60,399 nt of DNA from Gnetum montanum (lineage: Eukaryota; Streptophyta; Gnetopsida; Gnetales; Gnetaceae): NCBI GenBank assembly GCA_015680685.1, contig MNCI01015933.1, forward strand, positions 223,285 to 283,683, in the 5' to 3' direction. Of this stretch, positions 1-10,155 are shown in pieces. How positions within the stretch are numbered: the first letter of the stretch is position 1; each line of letters begins with the position of its first letter. The position numbers and the translations under genes were made by a program. The notes under the pieces are model-generated. The model was not told the DNA's origin and ran no database searches. It saw only the letters and a program-made list of their open reading frames with translations.

Positions 1-55
1 TGCGTGCTACGCTCGTTTCGTATGGTTGAGTGTAGGGGTACCTCGCCACTCATCA
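1..55 (+). repeat. 3' end of an Athila-like LTR (E1)
   Basis: The first 55 bases match, on the opposite strand, the terminal 55 bases of the LTR at 59289-60270 with only a few differences. The LTR ends in the TCATCA terminus at 55. No primer-binding site follows, so this is read as the 3' LTR of a plus-strand element lying to the left of the window. It interrupts the extra ORF of the minus-strand element E2, which resumes at 56. The other side of the insertion is not visible, so no target-site duplication can be checked. Confidence 0.75.
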
Positions 56-1010
56 TTCATCATCTCCCACCACGAGGCAATTGGGACATGATGAAGTGTA
101 TCATTGGCATATCATGCTATCCCTGCCCATTTGCATAATTTTCTGATTAGGCAGGAAAAGGGTAGAGCTTGCCTTCCATGTTCATTTTCAACAAATCTCT
201 TCTCAATCTCAAGGAAAAGTAATTATGGAAGGTTGATGGGGAACTTTCCGCTTAGAGCGACACATGCATGAGTAAAGAAGGCAGTGATCTTGCTGGGTCT
301 TATCATTGGATTCAAGTGGGAAGACATGATTTTTGAATGAATCCTCTTTGTGGTGGTTAGGGTGCCAAAATCCTTGCGTTCTACCCCATAGCACTACCTA
401 ATCCCCTTCCCTTACCTTGGGATCTACTTGTTTGGGGATCTCTACCATGTCAGCTCCAGTCTCTTGTAACCCTAGAGCTTGTGCAATTGCTTCGGTAGAG
501 TAAGAGTCATGAATGTCTTTGATTCTTACTCTAGACCCTAGTGCCGATTCATCTAGAAGAGGTAAGTTTCTTCTAGGTACCATTCATCATTGGAGGTGAT
601 GATTGGCCACATAGGAGAATTTTGCAATTGGGTTTTGACTTCCTCTAGTGCATTCTCTAGAAATGATTCAAGGTTTAACTCTTGAAGAACCATTCCTTGT
701 AGCTTCCTTGGCTTGATAGCATCAATACAGGCTTGGGTCAAGGTGACCTCAAGCTGTGGCACTATCACAGGAGTCTTGTCCCTTTACAATTGTTCACCAG
801 AGACGTCCATTTCAGGAATTTGATGAACAAATTCCATGTTAGGTTTTTCGTGGAGGGGGCTAGTTGTGTGTGAGCCCTCCACATGCTCTGGAGGTTGCAC
901 ACCTCATCCTCTTCCCATTCTAGGTTGCTTGTCCCTTGGTTGGGATGGTCCTTCTCCCCTTGGATGCCTCGGTTTGGGTGTCATCTACAGTTACAACATA
1001 ACCATGAATT
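56..1010 (-). pseudogene. Extra ORF (post-integrase), N-terminal part, E2 copy
   Basis: The decayed minus-strand reading frame shows a Pro/Arg-rich N-terminal stretch, then a block around 770-550 with VKTQLQNSPMWP and NDEWYLEE, then pieces near 390-60 ending in PFSCLIRKLCKWAG. The same blocks occur in order in the E5 copy (RTQLQALPLWP, GEWYLGKAYQFW, PYLIRKLCKQA). It is broken by frameshifts near 580 and 395 and truncated at 56 by the E1 LTR. The product is unknown. Its middle part (short aromatic/Trp motifs, then an 'LNIPSEG'-like turn in better copies) resembles the plant mobile / 'putative plant transposon protein' domains, from general family knowledge only. Confidence 0.6.
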
Positions 1011-2240
1011 AAAAGGTGTACAAGTTGCTCAAAATGGCGATCATACACCTTCTCATTTTGACCAAGCTATGACAATGGCATGTGCATCCTATTCGGTTCC
1101 CCAGAGTATAGTTGAGGGGTTAGAAAAAATAATAAGACATGAGTTGCAATTTATAGTGTTATTTTTTTTTGTTTTTTCTTATTTGTTCCTTAAGAGGTGT
1201 TAAGTCTTTGATAATTATAGATCTCACCCAGGATGAAGAGCATACCTCCAGTTGCAAAAGGGTTGAAAGAATGGTTAGATTGGAACACGCGGTGGAAACA
1301 TTTTGTGCTTGAAAAGAAGTGTTGGCATAGAAAAATGAAAAAAATCCCCTAGCTATGTGTGTAAATGGACAAAGTTCAAAGGTGAAACATGGGTATATAC
1401 AGGATTTTTTCCATGCATCGACGGGGCCACATAAATGAGGCCACGTAAATGTAGGTGGATGCATATACGGGGCCTAGTTGATGCAGTTGTGCTTTGAATG
1501 TTGACCTGCGTTAACCATTTAAGAAAAATTCCAAAGGTGTGAATTGGAGCATAATCATGGGGGTGATTCGAAGTTGCAGAGACCAGAGAACAATATGTAT
1601 GAAAAGGGAAGGAAGATTTTAACTAGAAAAAGAGTCAAAGGTAGGAGAATGTCATAAGATGGAACTTTGCAGGTGAAGAGCTATGCAATGGTTAGCACAA
1701 AAATGATCAACCAACCATAGCAAGGGGATAGGAGATTAGCAAATAGAATCAAAGGATATGCAAATGGGTCCTTGCCATAGCAGGCAGTAGCCTTAGTAGC
1801 CCTTGCATATTGTCAACATAGAAGTCTGTGGGCCCCATAGTTAATTAATGGTGATCACAAGTGAATACCCAAATCCATGAGAACTAGCCAAAGAATTAGA
1901 AGTTGTAGTAGAGCACGATAGACATTCAAGACATATAACTGTAAATGAGGTGAATAATGGGAAGCAAATGATGAAGAGAAGAGAAAGTGAGATGGAATTC
2001 CTAATGTTGGTCACATGAAATCTCTTGTGAAGTGTGTAATTAGGTGACCCGGGAGGATACATCCTTAGTCTAGACCCAAAATCAACCACGTTAAGTGACA
2101 TCGCATCAACATTCAAAGACTAGTCCATCCCCTTGGGCACAGGAATGCTCCCACAAACAACCACCACTCCAACATAAGTGAGTGAGAGGAAGTGAAGGCT
2201 AAGTTAGAGGGGACAAAGAAAGTCCCATAACTAGTGCTAG
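1011..2240 (-). other. Non-coding spacer between gag and extra ORF (E2)
   Basis: About 1.2 kb with no convincing reading frame. Open stretches in it, such as 883-1203 plus, have no family features. It corresponds to the pol/extra-ORF spacer of E5, E6 and E7 and contains the shared hairpin at 1756-1810. The pol genes that should lie before it are absent. Confidence 0.55.
1756..1810 (-). other. Conserved spacer hairpin (E2 copy)
   Basis: On the minus strand the arms are ATATGCAA and TTGCATAT, separated by 39 bases, with a GGG near the 5' arm able to pair with a CCC near the 3' arm. The loop resembles the other copies (CAAGGGC...GGACCCA). Compared with E5, E6 and E7, one stem pair has changed on both arms (TATACAA/TTGTATA to TATGCAA/TTGCATA), so pairing is kept. 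Confidence 0.6.
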
Positions 2241-4657
2241 TAGCCTGGTAGAGGTGGTCTAAGGGGTGTGCTAGTAGCCCTCGTAGCATTGCGTTGCTGT
2301 GGTTGAGTGGGGAGTTCCCCTTGCATCGTTGGAGCGGGTGGTAATGGAGCTATTAGTGTGAGAGTTGCGGATGGATTTGGAGGGTGGTATGTCTATGGGT
2401 TATCTCCCCTAGGAGAAGGAGTCCTATAATAATCCTAAGTTTGATAGTGATGTTGTGGTGTCACGTGACCAAAAGAGTCATGTGGAGAGATTGGCTGCTA
2501 CATGTAGTAGCCATATGGATCCGGTTGCCTGTAGGGGTATTGTTGCCTTGGTGGTGGCATCCCCCATGACTGTGGGTATTGCCACTGTTGATGTTGCTCA
2601 ATAGGTTGTGGTGGAGTTCCACTTGGATAATATGTTGAAGGTTGATGGAACTACCTTGGGTTACCTTGGGGATACGGTAACCGTCGGGGTGCTTGCCGTT
2701 TGTTAAGTCGTGGGTTGAGTGCATACACCCTAGACTCTTGTAAATGTGAGATCACTAGGCAACATCCCTTAGGATGGTTATATTGGCATATCTCACATCC
2801 ACTGTCATTATCTACATTTGAATTCACAACCTTTTCGGTGATGGCCATTTTACGCTTACCTTTGTTACATGCATTGTCCACTTCTCTCTTTTTCTTTTTG
2901 TCATAGTCACTACCTTGCTCCCTAGATTCCTCTATGATTTTAAGAATAGTTTCAAATCTACTATCTAGGGAGTCCCACATTTGGTCTACCTTTTTCGACA
3001 CTTTTGTTGTTAATTTTTGGAGTGGAAAATTTTTCCTATTCACCAAATGGTGACTCTTCCTCCTCTTCACAAAATCTCACTCCCCTTTTTCGGAGGGAAG
3101 GATCTCAGTTGTATTCTTCTGCACTTTCTCTCTTACGTAGCTCCCGTTCTTCCTTGGCTACTTGCTCTAGAAATCTATGAACCTGATGATACCTAAGCTC
3201 TGATAATCTCCCTTGGGCATACGTTCCAAGGATTCTCCTTGTTTCATGCCTAAGTCCATCCATGAGATGGCACAGTTGATCCTGTTGCGAATAACCATGG
3301 CTAGGACAACGATGTAATAATGCGTAATAGCGGCCCATGGCAGCATCCAAGGGTTCATGATTTTCTTACTTCCATCCTTGAAATTTTTTTACAGGTTAGA
3401 CACTAGGGAGTATATTTGATACTTATCATTAAATAGTTCTAACATCGTACTCCACCTTCGAATGGATTCTGATTCTAAGGACCGACACCAGCTTTCTGCT
3501 TCTTTCACTAGTGTCCTTGGGAACAACTTTAGTTTTTGCCATTCATTCTCGATGTTTTGCAAGGCACACACATCATGGAATTCTTGTAAGTGGTTTTGAG
3601 GATCAGCGTTGTATCCCCCTTCAAATCGTGGGATATTGTTCATGTCTAACCTCTTGATCCTACTGTCCTTTTGGTGCCTTGTTGGAACTCTTATAGCCTC
3701 CGTGATATCTAACATGTTTCTAGTTGCGAGTAGGGGTTCTTCATGGTCATCTTGCTTATAGCGTCTATGACGTCTACGTGGTTCCCTACTCTCCCTTCTT
3801 CTATGCTGTGATTCCCTAGAGTGCCCTCATCCTCGTTCTTGACTGTCTTGTTGATGTTTTTCACTCTGTCTTCCTTTATCCTCATGGTTAGTTTCCATAT
3901 GACTACATATCAACACCAAAGGAGAGGGTGAATGTGACTATGAAGGTGAATAAGAAGGAGAATCATCATCATGACAATGTTTTCTATCTTCTCTTCGGTG
4001 GTCTTGGTCTTGATCATGATTATTATCAGAACGTCCGCCCTTATTGTGTGTTTGTGTTTCCTCATTGAACACTTCATGTTTGTGGGGATCAGAACTAGGG
4101 TTGTTAACTACGGAGTGGAGGTTTTGATACACCACCTTCTAACCATTACTATGAGGGGGAACATAATTTGGTGGGGAACCTATTGAAACCGGTTCGCCAT
4201 CCCCAATTTTGCTTAAAATGTGTGGGGCATTATGGGGCCATTTACCCTTCAAGGATGCATGGTAACTCTTCTATCACAAGTCTTGTTGATGTTGCGCTTT
4301 TGTGGGATGATAGTCCCTTGTGTCATGATCGCATGCAATGTATTCTGCATATAAAAGTGGCATGCCTATTCGTGTGAGAGCACGAAGGAACATGTTGGGG
4401 ACTAATCGTTCTGGAGGAAATAGTATGTTACCCTCCAAGTCTCTCCAATGTAGTTGTTCATCTTGGTGGAGGATAAAGGTGAAATTAGGTACATACTCAT
4501 TGTGATGAGTATATACTACTCGAAATTGTTGAGGAATTGGCTGATCGTGGTTACATGTATGATGCCGCCGACTGTCTCTTGTGTTAGTCCTAGGCGGTGA
4601 AGTGCTCTTGTGCAAAGAAGAAGACAGTTTTGTCTTGTTTAGTGTGTGATTTACCAT
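2241..4657 (-). pseudogene. gag: gag polyprotein, E2 copy
   Basis: Structural (capsid/nucleocapsid) polyprotein of the Athila-like element, decayed. The N-terminal part (4657-4274) has FILHQDEQLHWRDLEGN. A capsid-type gag domain lies at about 3715-3105 (PRFEGGYNADPQNHLQEF, LFPRTLVKEAESW, STMLELFNDKY). The nucleocapsid motif CEICQYNHPKGCC is near 2770, followed by LQESRVYALNP and a Gln/Pro-rich tail with MQGELP near 2300. The Met at 4657 gives the longest N-terminal block and follows the primer-binding site by about 100 bases. The frame is broken several times. Homologous gag copies are at 10156, 19710 and 39223 (minus). Confidence 0.8.
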
Positions 4658-4754
4658 TGTCTTATCTTTCCTTTGATCAACCCTAAGGGTTCATTCTAAC
4701 ATCCCAACGATATGGATGATTTCTTATGTTCTACGTAGCACACAAACAACTAAG

Positions 4755-4772
4755 TCCCCGGCAACGGTGCCA
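4755..4772 (-). other. Primer-binding site, tRNA-Asp type (E2)
   Basis: The minus strand reads TGGCACCGTTGCCGGGGA, one base downstream of the LTR end. It is complementary, with one mismatch, to the 3' end of plant tRNA-Asp (CCCCGGCAACGGCGCCA). A tRNA-Asp primer is typical of Athila-type elements. This is the best-preserved primer site in the window. Confidence 0.85.
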
Positions 4773-4773
4773 A

Positions 4774-5719
4774 TGATGAGTGGTAAGGTACCCCTATGCT
4801 CAACTATACAAATACAAGCATTTCATGCATGATTCAATCGAATTCCAAGGACTAAGTGCTTACGCACCCTAATGGAATAATCAAGGTTAATCAATCGTTG
4901 TCTTCCCAAACTTACTTGTATTGTCATGGTTGTATGGTTAAGTAAGCTTGAGGCATATGATTTTTATAGCTTTTATGTTTTTATGTCCTACTGCTAATAA
5001 GGGAGGAGGGAGAGAAATAACTAAGTGGCTAATTTAACTTAACTACTGATTAACGAGGCTTTAAACTAATCTTAACACTAGCATTCGTTCTCACTTGTCG
5101 TACACATCCTGAACTAGTGCAACACTATTGGGATTACCAAATGCTAATTGTTATTGGGTTACCAAGTGTTACACGCATGCTCGAAGTGATTGTATTGTGT
5201 GTGCTAATAATAGAAATTCAAAGTGCATAAAATAAAATAAAATAAATGCAGAAGAAAATAAAATAAAGGAAATGAGAAAGAAAACAAATCTCAAGTGCTG
5301 CAAGGATGAATCTAAGAGCTCATCTTTATTGCCATACACAAGGTGTGCTCAGGTACACAATGCTCGAATAAGGATCTGTCCACACTTAGACCTCCTGCTA
5401 TGGGCACTTGGCTAGAGTTTCGCTACTTGACTCCTAAAAGACTCCCTCTTCTAAATTCTTCTTCTTCTTATTTTCTTAACTTTCCCCTATTGTGTGCTTG
5501 GGCACTGTATTTATAGGCTTGGGGGCAACTACTCTAATAATTACAAAACTACCACTCTAATTTTAGAGAAACTGTCACTCTAATTTTAGAGAAACTACCC
5601 CTCTAATAACAACCATGCTAATAATTAGAGTAATTGCTCTAATAATAACCACTCTAATAATTAGAGTAATCATCCTAATAATAACCACTCTAATTATTAG
5701 AGTAACTACTCTCATCAGA
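4774..5719 (-). repeat. 5' LTR of E2
   Basis: 946 bp, starting TGATGAG at 5719 and ending CATCA at 4774 on the minus strand, next to the primer-binding site. The U3 part (about 5525-5715) is built from AT-rich near-palindromic units such as CTAATAATTAGAG and CTCTAATTTTAGAG. A TATA box follows at 5517-5508. Its 4774-4960 segment closely matches 59289-59480 (E8 LTR), including the 'tcgttgtcttccca' stretch. Confidence 0.85.
5508..5517 (-). promoter_or_regulatory. LTR TATA box (E2)
   Basis: The minus strand reads CCTATAAATA, just downstream of the U3 palindrome cluster. The same CTATAAATA(C/T) motif lies at the corresponding place in the other LTRs, so it is the likely core promoter. Confidence 0.65.
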
Positions 5720-6445
5720 GACCCTCCAACAACTCCAATAAGGATGTGAATTATGACAGCCCATTGTTGATGGGATTGATCAATACAATAAATAAGAAAT
5801 TTACTTGAAGGAGTTGCATATAGAGGAGATGATGAAATATATGAAACTTGACAACCTCTGATACATAAATCTAGCTATGTTAATTATTGAATGGTTGTAG
5901 TTAGAACTGGAAAAGTAGGTGGCTAGCTCGTACTTATTGTACGAGGTTAAGTTCAAGCACCATGAGGACACCATGCAAAAGCTTGTGGTGGCAAATGCTG
6001 AACTCGAGGTTCTTAAGGGAAAATATATTATTCAAAGATCCACTATTAAGGACTTGGCCAAAAGAATGAATGACTATTAGGAGTTGCAAAATGTAGTTAG
6101 GGCATTTGATGTCGAACACAAACAATTCTCTACCTAGTTCATCAGTGTCAAGAAGTTGTTCCCATTAATGCCTTATTCATGGGATATTCCCATTCGAACC
6201 CACATTGGCGATGCCACATGGACTATGAATGATCCCTAGAGAAAGGAGGAGAAGATGAAGGCATTATTGGATGCCTTTCACCTTCCATCGAAGGTAGTAG
6301 TTATAACAGGATAGCCATAGCCTCCTTAGCCATTACATGCACTTGAAGCTGGTGAAGGTTCTTTGGAACCTCCATCATTTGGAACTATTTGAGCCTCTCA
6401 ACCATCTTCATGCCATAAGAGGATGTGCTATCTAGTTTAAGTAGT
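5720..6445 (+). pseudogene. Extra ORF, C-terminal part, E3 copy
   Basis: The plus-strand frame carries YLKELHIEEMMKYMKLDNL, then NLAMLII, a Glu/Lys/Leu-rich coiled-coil stretch (ANAELEVLKGKY, IKDLAKRMNDY), then FPLMPYSWDIPI and ATWTMNDP with a few stops. These blocks match the C-terminal ends of the E5 copy (KEYMALANLLYTNLAMLIV, SCPWDV, AWMVHDP) and the E7 copy. The upstream part was separated by the insertion of E2 at 5719/5720. No membrane segment is evident. Confidence 0.65.
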
Positions 6446-6627
6446 CACATCACGATGTTGAATTTTGTGTTATGAACATCACAAATTTTGTAATGATGTC
6501 AATTTGTACACTCGGGCACTTAGTTTTGTTGTGTCAATTTGTTATGTCAAGTGTTAGTCAATAATCCCATAATTTCCCAATTTTGTAAAGGAACTTGAGG
6601 ATGAGTTTTCATTTAGTCGTGGGGATA
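6446..6627 (+). other. 3' untranslated region and polypurine tract of E3
   Basis: Ends in the conserved GAGGATGAGTTTTCATTTAG, then TCGTGGGGATA, directly before the LTR. The same tract precedes the LTRs at 18667 (plus), 28534 (minus) and 60270 (minus), which identifies it as the plus-strand priming region. Confidence 0.7.
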
Positions 6628-7582
6628 TGATGAATCATCAAAGTGTTATGTTGGTGGGCCCTCATGGATGTGGCCTCATCGATGGGCCCTCATTGACATG
6701 GCCTCATTGATGGGCCCCTATTGACATGGTGTTGCCCCATTGATGGGGCCATGTTGATGTAGCATTTGCTACGTTTATGAGGCCTTGTCGACATAGCTCC
6801 ACAGTAAAGTCGATAAATATGTGCTTACTTGCTATTTTTATGGCATTTCTTGTCATAGTTATAGTGAAGCTCTTACAAATTTTGTCATTTTAGAGTTAGA
6901 ATATTTGTTTGAGTGCCTGTAATAGGAGTAAAAAAATGTACGAATCTTTATTCAAGCACTGATGTACCTAAGCATAGTAGTGTGAACGACAATAAAGGTA
7001 AGCCTTTTAATAAACCTTGCAGCACTTGGAAATAGATTAATTATTTATTTATGCATTTAATGTTTTATGTGATTTTATTTAATGCTTTAAGTAATTAAAT
7101 AATTAATTAGGCTAAACTAAGCTAGATTAAGTAGTGATTAACTAAGCACATAAGTATGATGACTTCGAGCATACACTTGGTGCTTGGTAATCCCAATAAC
7201 GCTTAGAATTTGGTAACCTAGCAGCACTAAATGTGTTTAGCATGTGTCTAGCAAGTGGGAACGAATGCTTATGTTAGAATTAGTTAGGTGTAGTTAATTA
7301 GATTAAGTTAGTAATTGAATTATTTCATTGCTTCCATCCTTTGTTTTAAGCACCCAAAACATAAAACATAAAAAATAATAAAAATCATATGCCTCAATTA
7401 CACTTAATCATACCTTTGCATATCACAAGTGTAATTGGAAAGACAATGAATGACTATTAGGGCAATTTCACTTGCTAGAGACTAGTGTACTAGAAGACAT
7501 AGAATCTATGGAATTTGATTAGATCGCGCGTGAATGCTTAGTGATTCATATGTTTGAGCATAGGGGTATTCGTTGCTCATCA
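6628..7582 (+). repeat. 3' LTR of E3
   Basis: 955 bp starting TGATGAATC after the polypurine tract and ending GCTCATCA. No primer-binding site follows, so it is a 3' LTR. U3 (6654-6760) carries about three copies of a ~28-bp unit containing TGGGCCC and TCATTGACATGGCCTCATTG. A TATA-like GATAAATAT is at 6812-6820. Confidence 0.8.
6654..6760 (+). repeat. ~28-bp U3 tandem repeat in E3 LTR
   Basis: Units containing TGGGCCCTCATTGACATGG and CCTCATTGATGGGCCCC recur at about 28-bp spacing, three full or partial copies, just upstream of the TATA-like motif. The unit is unrelated in sequence to the U3 repeats of the other LTRs. Confidence 0.6.
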
Positions 7583-8191
7583 CCAACTATTGATGAAGGA
7601 AGGTCAAGACAAGGAAATTCCAACACCTATACATGATTTGAGTGTTAACTTATACTAATAGTAATTAGTGAAACAAAAGGAACAACAATCATTGGTTACC
7701 AGTACAATTTGTTAACAATTTGGTATCATAAGTTCAATTTGTTAATGATAAGTACCTAAAGTGGAAAGATGTTACTAGTGCAAGTCATAACTGAGACATT
7801 ATTATATTCTTTTATAATTATTCTAAAGTATCATGTTGAATATATATCTTAGGATGTACTCATAGTCATTCATTTTGGTTTCAACACCCCAACAAGTTCA
7901 ATTGTGAAGGGGAGAAATGTCACTCAATGTTACTATGAAAATATAAAGTTAAAGATTATGGTGTTAGGTTGACACTTGACTATAGTAAATCATTGTAAAA
8001 TTATTCACCTACCTTAATTGTTAGCCATCATAGATGAAACAAAGACATCAATATGATGATAAATATAATAGTTTATTAAAATTGAAATAGTAACACAACA
8101 AAGATAAAAATGTCTATTATAAAGCCAAAACTTCACCTTATGTATGTATGTTAGGGAGGCATTACTTAGTTGGTTAGAGTATGTGGTTTGC
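7583..8191. other. Unassigned AT-rich flank between two LTRs
   Basis: About 600 bp with no reading frame or recognised repeat. The last 38 bases (8154-8191) look like the 5' half of a tRNA (7-base acceptor-like segment, then D-arm TACT..AGTA around TAGTTGGTTAG). They are cut by the E4 LTR start. This is a weak resemblance. Confidence 0.4.
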
Positions 8192-9069
8192 TGATGAATA
8201 ATATTTCATATGGCTATAACATCAATGATGTGAGGTCATAGCCCATGATGCAACATCTAGGCTACACCGATGTAGTATCAATAAATGCCTATAAATACAA
8301 AGCACCTATTACACTGATGACATTCATTAATGTAATGGGTAAGAAGACTCTCTTAGTTTGTTTTCATGAATTTTGCAATAGTCAATGAGTGCTTGCAACA
8401 TGGGTTGAAGTAATTGTATGATGTCTTTATTTAAGTGCATTGTACCTAGACACTTTGCATGATTAGTAATAAAAATCAAGATTTTTTTTCTTCATTGCAA
8501 CATTTTGACTTAGAATAGATTATACTTTTCCATGTAGTTTACTTCCTTATGTAACATAGATTAACATTTATGTACACATGCATTAAGCTTAATAATTTAC
8601 CATCCATCACATTATAGTAATACAAAAAAATGAGTATGACTAATTTCAATCATAAACATGTTATTATTTGGTAATCCTGGAAGTGCTTTCACTTGGTACA
8701 ACTTGTAGTGAATTCTTGGTAATCTAAAAATGATTACATGAGTTTACAATATATATGAAAAATTAGGCATGGATACTCATTACCTTAGGCTAAATTAGAA
8801 TTTACTTCATTGTTTGTTAGAATAGTTAGTTAATTTTTATATTTTAATATTATTAATTAAATATGCTACTCAATATCATTATCATACACCTCACTTTGGA
8901 CTAAATCACATGAATTAGAATCACACTTATTCTAAGTGAAAAGATAACAACTAATATCAACTATTAACTACCTAAACCCCAAGCTAGTTTAGTCAATGGA
9001 TTATGACATAGTTTATCGTAACACTCATGGATCATATAGTTAAGCATGGAGAACACTCACTATTCATCA
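8192..9069 (+). repeat. 5' LTR of E4
   Basis: 878 bp starting TGATGAATA and ending TTCATCA, followed by one base and a tRNA-Asp-type primer-binding site (9071-9090), so it is a 5' LTR. A TATA box CTATAAATAC is at 8289-8298. The internal region is cut after about 22 bases of leader by the E5 LTR at 9113. Confidence 0.75.
8289..8298 (+). promoter_or_regulatory. LTR TATA box (E4)
   Basis: CTATAAATAC about 97 bases into the LTR, at the same relative place as in the other LTRs. Confidence 0.6.
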
Positions 9070-9070
9070 T

Positions 9071-9090
9071 TGGCATCATTGCCAGGGACT
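9071..9090 (+). other. Primer-binding site (E4)
   Basis: TGGCATCATTGCCAGGGACT, one base after the LTR end. It is a decayed version of the tRNA-Asp complement seen at 4772-4755 (C-to-T and G-to-A type changes). Confidence 0.7.
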
Positions 9091-9112
9091 AGTTGTAGTG
9101 TTCTAAATTAAT

Positions 9113-10019
9113 TAATAAATTACTTTTTGTATGGCTACAATATTGGGCATTTGATATTGGAGCATGATATTGCATATTCGATAACAAAGCCTATGATGCA
9201 AGATTGGATATTCAATATCATACCACACATGCCTGGCTATAAATATGATACTTAGGTGCACAATCCAAACAACAATTCGTCAACCCTTAGCGAAACTTTT
9301 TCAATTTATTTTTATGATTTTAGTTCTTAGCATGTAGAAGTGTGAATGCTCATAGTGTAGTGTGAACTAGTGAGCAACATTTTTATTCAAGCATTTTGTA
9401 CTTGGTCACACATTGACTGGAAATAAAGATCGAGCTATTTCTCACTATTGTAGCATTCTCCTAGATTTACTGTTTACATAGAATAATTTTCCTGCTTTGA
9501 CTTAGTATAATGTTTACTATTTCTTAGTTAGTGATTTACTTTTTTATGCACTATATCACTATTGTTGTTAAGAAAAATGAGTACAACTAATCTCAAGTAC
9601 TTAAGTGTGATTTCTTGGTAACACAATAGTGCTATCGCTTGGTACGCCCAGTAGTAGTACACTTGGTAGTCCCAGTGGTAGTTACATGAAGCCCAAGGTG
9701 TATATAGAAGATTAGGAATGAATACTCATCACACTAGGCTAGACTAGATTTGTCTACTATTTACTTAGATTTAGAAACCATTACTGTTTCATTATGTTTA
9801 CTAGGTGTAATATGGCCAACACAACATTAGTTATCATATACCTCACAGTGGGTTAAACCATACTTGTAGATTTTTCTAACTCATGTGGGAAGAAAAAAAT
9901 CACAAAATTAAACCAATTACTAGCATAATCACATTGCCTCATCCACAGATTATGATTCAGTTGCATGTGAACACCTAGAAATTGTATGGTTAGGTGCTAG
10001 ATTACTCCACCACTTATTA
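9113..10019 (+). repeat. 5' LTR of E5
   Basis: 907 bp, from TAATAAATT (TG decayed to TA) to CACTTATTA. It aligns along its length with 18667-19578, for example CTATTTCTCACT and TTGACTTAGTATAATGTTTAC. U3 holds repeated GATATT/AATATC motifs (9150-9225). A TATA box CTATAAATAT is at 9237-9246. Confidence 0.8.
9237..9246 (+). promoter_or_regulatory. LTR TATA box (E5)
   Basis: CTATAAATAT immediately downstream of the GATATT/AATATC cluster of U3. In the partner LTR the same site has decayed to TTAAAAATAT. Confidence 0.6.
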
Positions 10020-10020
10020 T

Positions 10021-10038
10021 TGGTGTTGTTGTTGGAAA
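10021..10038 (+). other. Primer-binding site (E5, decayed)
   Basis: TGGTGTTGTTGTTGGAAA in the expected position, one base after the LTR. The differences from the tRNA-Asp complement are mostly C-to-T and G-to-A. Confidence 0.65.
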
Positions 10039-10155
10039 TAAGTGAATGTATGCTTAGTAATTAGTTTTACAAAGTTTGTTGTATTTGGAACACAAAGTAA
10101 AATTTCATAATTCTAAGAAAATCACACTTAAAAAATAAATGTCTAAAAATGCAAT

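Larger units (their letters stand above)
56..5719 (-). mobile_element. Athila-like LTR retrotransposon E2 (5' LTR, gag, extra ORF; pol missing)
   Basis: Read on the minus strand the order is LTR (5719-4774), tRNA-Asp primer-binding site (4772-4755), gag (4657 to about 2240), non-coding spacer with a hairpin, then the N-terminal part of the extra ORF down to 56, where E1 interrupts it. No RT, RNase H or integrase is seen between gag and the spacer, so the copy is a deletion derivative or belongs to a non-autonomous form. It sits inside the extra ORF of the plus-strand element E3, which continues at 5720. Confidence 0.8.

Noticed and set aside
883-1203. 106-codon plus-strand open frame with a hydrophobic end
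   Set aside because: It lies antisense to the extra ORF and spacer of E2, has low-complexity codons at its end and no homologous frame in the other copies.
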